A stretch of DNA of 6,623 bases from Candidatus Adiutrix sp. GTDB taxonomy: Bacteria > Desulfobacterota > Desulfarculia > Adiutricales > Adiutricaceae. Under the pieces are notes generated by a model that saw only the letters and a program-made list of their open reading frames with translations, searched no databases and was not told the DNA's origin. The translations under genes were made by a program, and so were the position numbers. Every line of letters begins with the position of its first letter. Position 1 is the stretch's first letter. The DNA lies in NCBI GenBank assembly GCA_031283395.1, contig JAITBV010000215.1:1-6623 (forward strand), read 5' to 3'. Of this stretch, positions 6,045-6,623 are shown in pieces.

Positions 6045-6070
6045 CCACCCCCCGGGCGCGGGTTTGAACA

Positions 6071-6077
6071 TAAGGAG
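6071..6077 (+). promoter_or_regulatory. Ribosome binding site for pilY1
   Basis: TAAGGAG is the best Shine-Dalgarno match in the window and lies 8 bases before the ATG at 6086. It selects that start, which opens the signal peptide. The short + strand frame at 6064-6297 is a shadow in another frame. Confidence 0.7.
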
Positions 6078-6085
6078 TTTGGGAA

Positions 6086-6623
6086 ATGAACAAAAAATAC
6101 CTCAAGACCATGCTGGCCGCCCTGGCCTGGGGCCTTTTCAGCCTGTTGCCCGCGGCCGGGCCGGCCTTGGCCCAGACCCCGTCGGACCCCAACCCCCAGA
6201 ACTACCAGACCACCCCCTTCTGGCTGGAGGGGACCGCCATTCCCCAGGTCATGCTGGTCCTGGAGCGGGACTGGAAGATGTATTACCCGGCCTATAACAA
6301 CCTGACCAACCTGGAAGGCGATGGCGACCCCTTAAATACGCCCGATATCGGCTTCAACCCGGCCGTGACCTATGTTGGGTATTTCGACCCCAATTCCTGC
6401 TACGGCTACGGCCCCCCGGCCAGCAACGCCCCGGGCTATAGCTCCACCGGGGGCGGCAACGGCAGCCGCTTCTTCCGCGTTGGGCCCACCAAGGCTCAGA
6501 CCGTGAAGGACCTGGAGGATATGATCGAGGCGAACGGGATAAATAAGCATGGCCGGCATATAGATGCCTTGAAAGGACACGGCTCGTTTGATCCTTATCC
6601 CAGCGATAAACTGAATAACTGGG
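6086..6623 (+). CDS. pilY1: PilY1-like type IV pilus tip adhesin/assembly protein, N-terminal part
   Basis: PilY1 (PilC in Neisseria) caps the type IV pilus and acts in adhesion, surface sensing and pilus extension. Only 179 codons are present; family members commonly exceed 1000 residues. The N-terminus MNKKYLKTMLAALAWGLFSL continues to a Sec signal peptidase site after ALA29, before QTPSD. The mature part has PQVMLVLERDWKMYYPAYNN (53-72), LTNLEGDGDP, IGFNPAVTYVGYFDPNSCY (88-106) and RFFRVGPT (128-135), which I recognise from the N-terminal region of PilY1 proteins of the type with a Tyr/Asn-rich YYPAYN...DGDG...YYGYFD block. A von Willebrand A MIDAS (DxSxS) is not evident. The Asp-rich GDGDP could bind calcium. 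Position after pilX matches pilVWXY1 clusters. From about 6530 the base composition shifts to more AT. Confidence 0.82.
   Translation, partial: MNKKYLKTMLAALAWGLFSLLPAAGPALAQTPSDPNPQNYQTTPFWLEGTAIPQVMLVLERDWKMYYPAYNNLTNLEGDGDPLNTPDIGFNPAVTYVGYFDPNSCYGYGPPASNAPGYSSTGGGNGSRFFRVGPTKAQTVKDLEDMIEANGINKHGRHIDALKGHGSFDPYPSDKLNNW

Noticed and set aside
4883..6071. Two long minus-strand frames opposite pilV and pilX
   Set aside because: Gly-rich shadows of plus-strand genes that have pilin signatures and ribosome sites.
6064..6297. 77-codon plus-strand frame at the pilX-pilY1 junction
   Set aside because: Basic, Pro/Gly-rich product in a different frame from pilY1; the frame from 6086 has a perfect ribosome site, a signal peptide and PilY1 motifs and stays open to the window end.

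Overview
The window is GC-rich (well above 60% by eye) with genes close-packed on the + strand. It reads as chromosomal DNA of a Gram-negative bacterium: it has a Tol envelope-energising module and a type IV pilus (T4P) minor-pilin cluster. The RpoC, TolQ/TolR and PilW/PilY1 styles suggest a deltaproteobacterium (Desulfobacterota sensu lato). That placement is from memory of the families and is only moderately secure.

Layout. (1) 1-710: the C-terminal end of rpoC (RNA polymerase beta'), whose start lies outside the window. (2) 760-2924: a compact tolQ-tolR-tolA(tonB-like) operon. TolQ and TolR form the inner-membrane proton channel; the third protein carries the force across the periplasm through a Pro-rich linker and a TonB/TolA-type C-terminal domain. 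tolB and pal, which often follow, are absent here. (3) 2925-3099: the only sizeable intergenic gap. It holds a REP-like GC palindrome, then an AT-rich stretch with a good sigma-70-type promoter and a palindrome at the predicted transcription start. (4) 3100-6623: a minor-pilin operon pilW - fimT/gspH-like - pilV - pilX - pilY1. The pilY1 gene runs off the right edge after 179 codons. The first three pilins have a class III (type IV prepilin) leader with G|F cleavage and Glu at +5; PilX lacks Glu+5; PilY1 has a Sec signal peptide.

Working together: TolQRA should couple the proton motive force to outer-membrane maintenance. The second operon should make the priming/tip complex of a type IV pilus, with PilY1 at the tip and PilV/W/X and FimT below it. 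No major pilin, PilE or assembly motor gene is in view.

No wholly new system is evident. The parts most worth a second look are a hairpin enclosing the tolR start codon, hairpins overlapping the rpoC and tolR stops, GC palindromes in the 5' coding ends of pilW, pilV and pilX, the PilY1 N-terminus without a recognisable MIDAS motif, and a sudden GC and codon shift at the end of the window.
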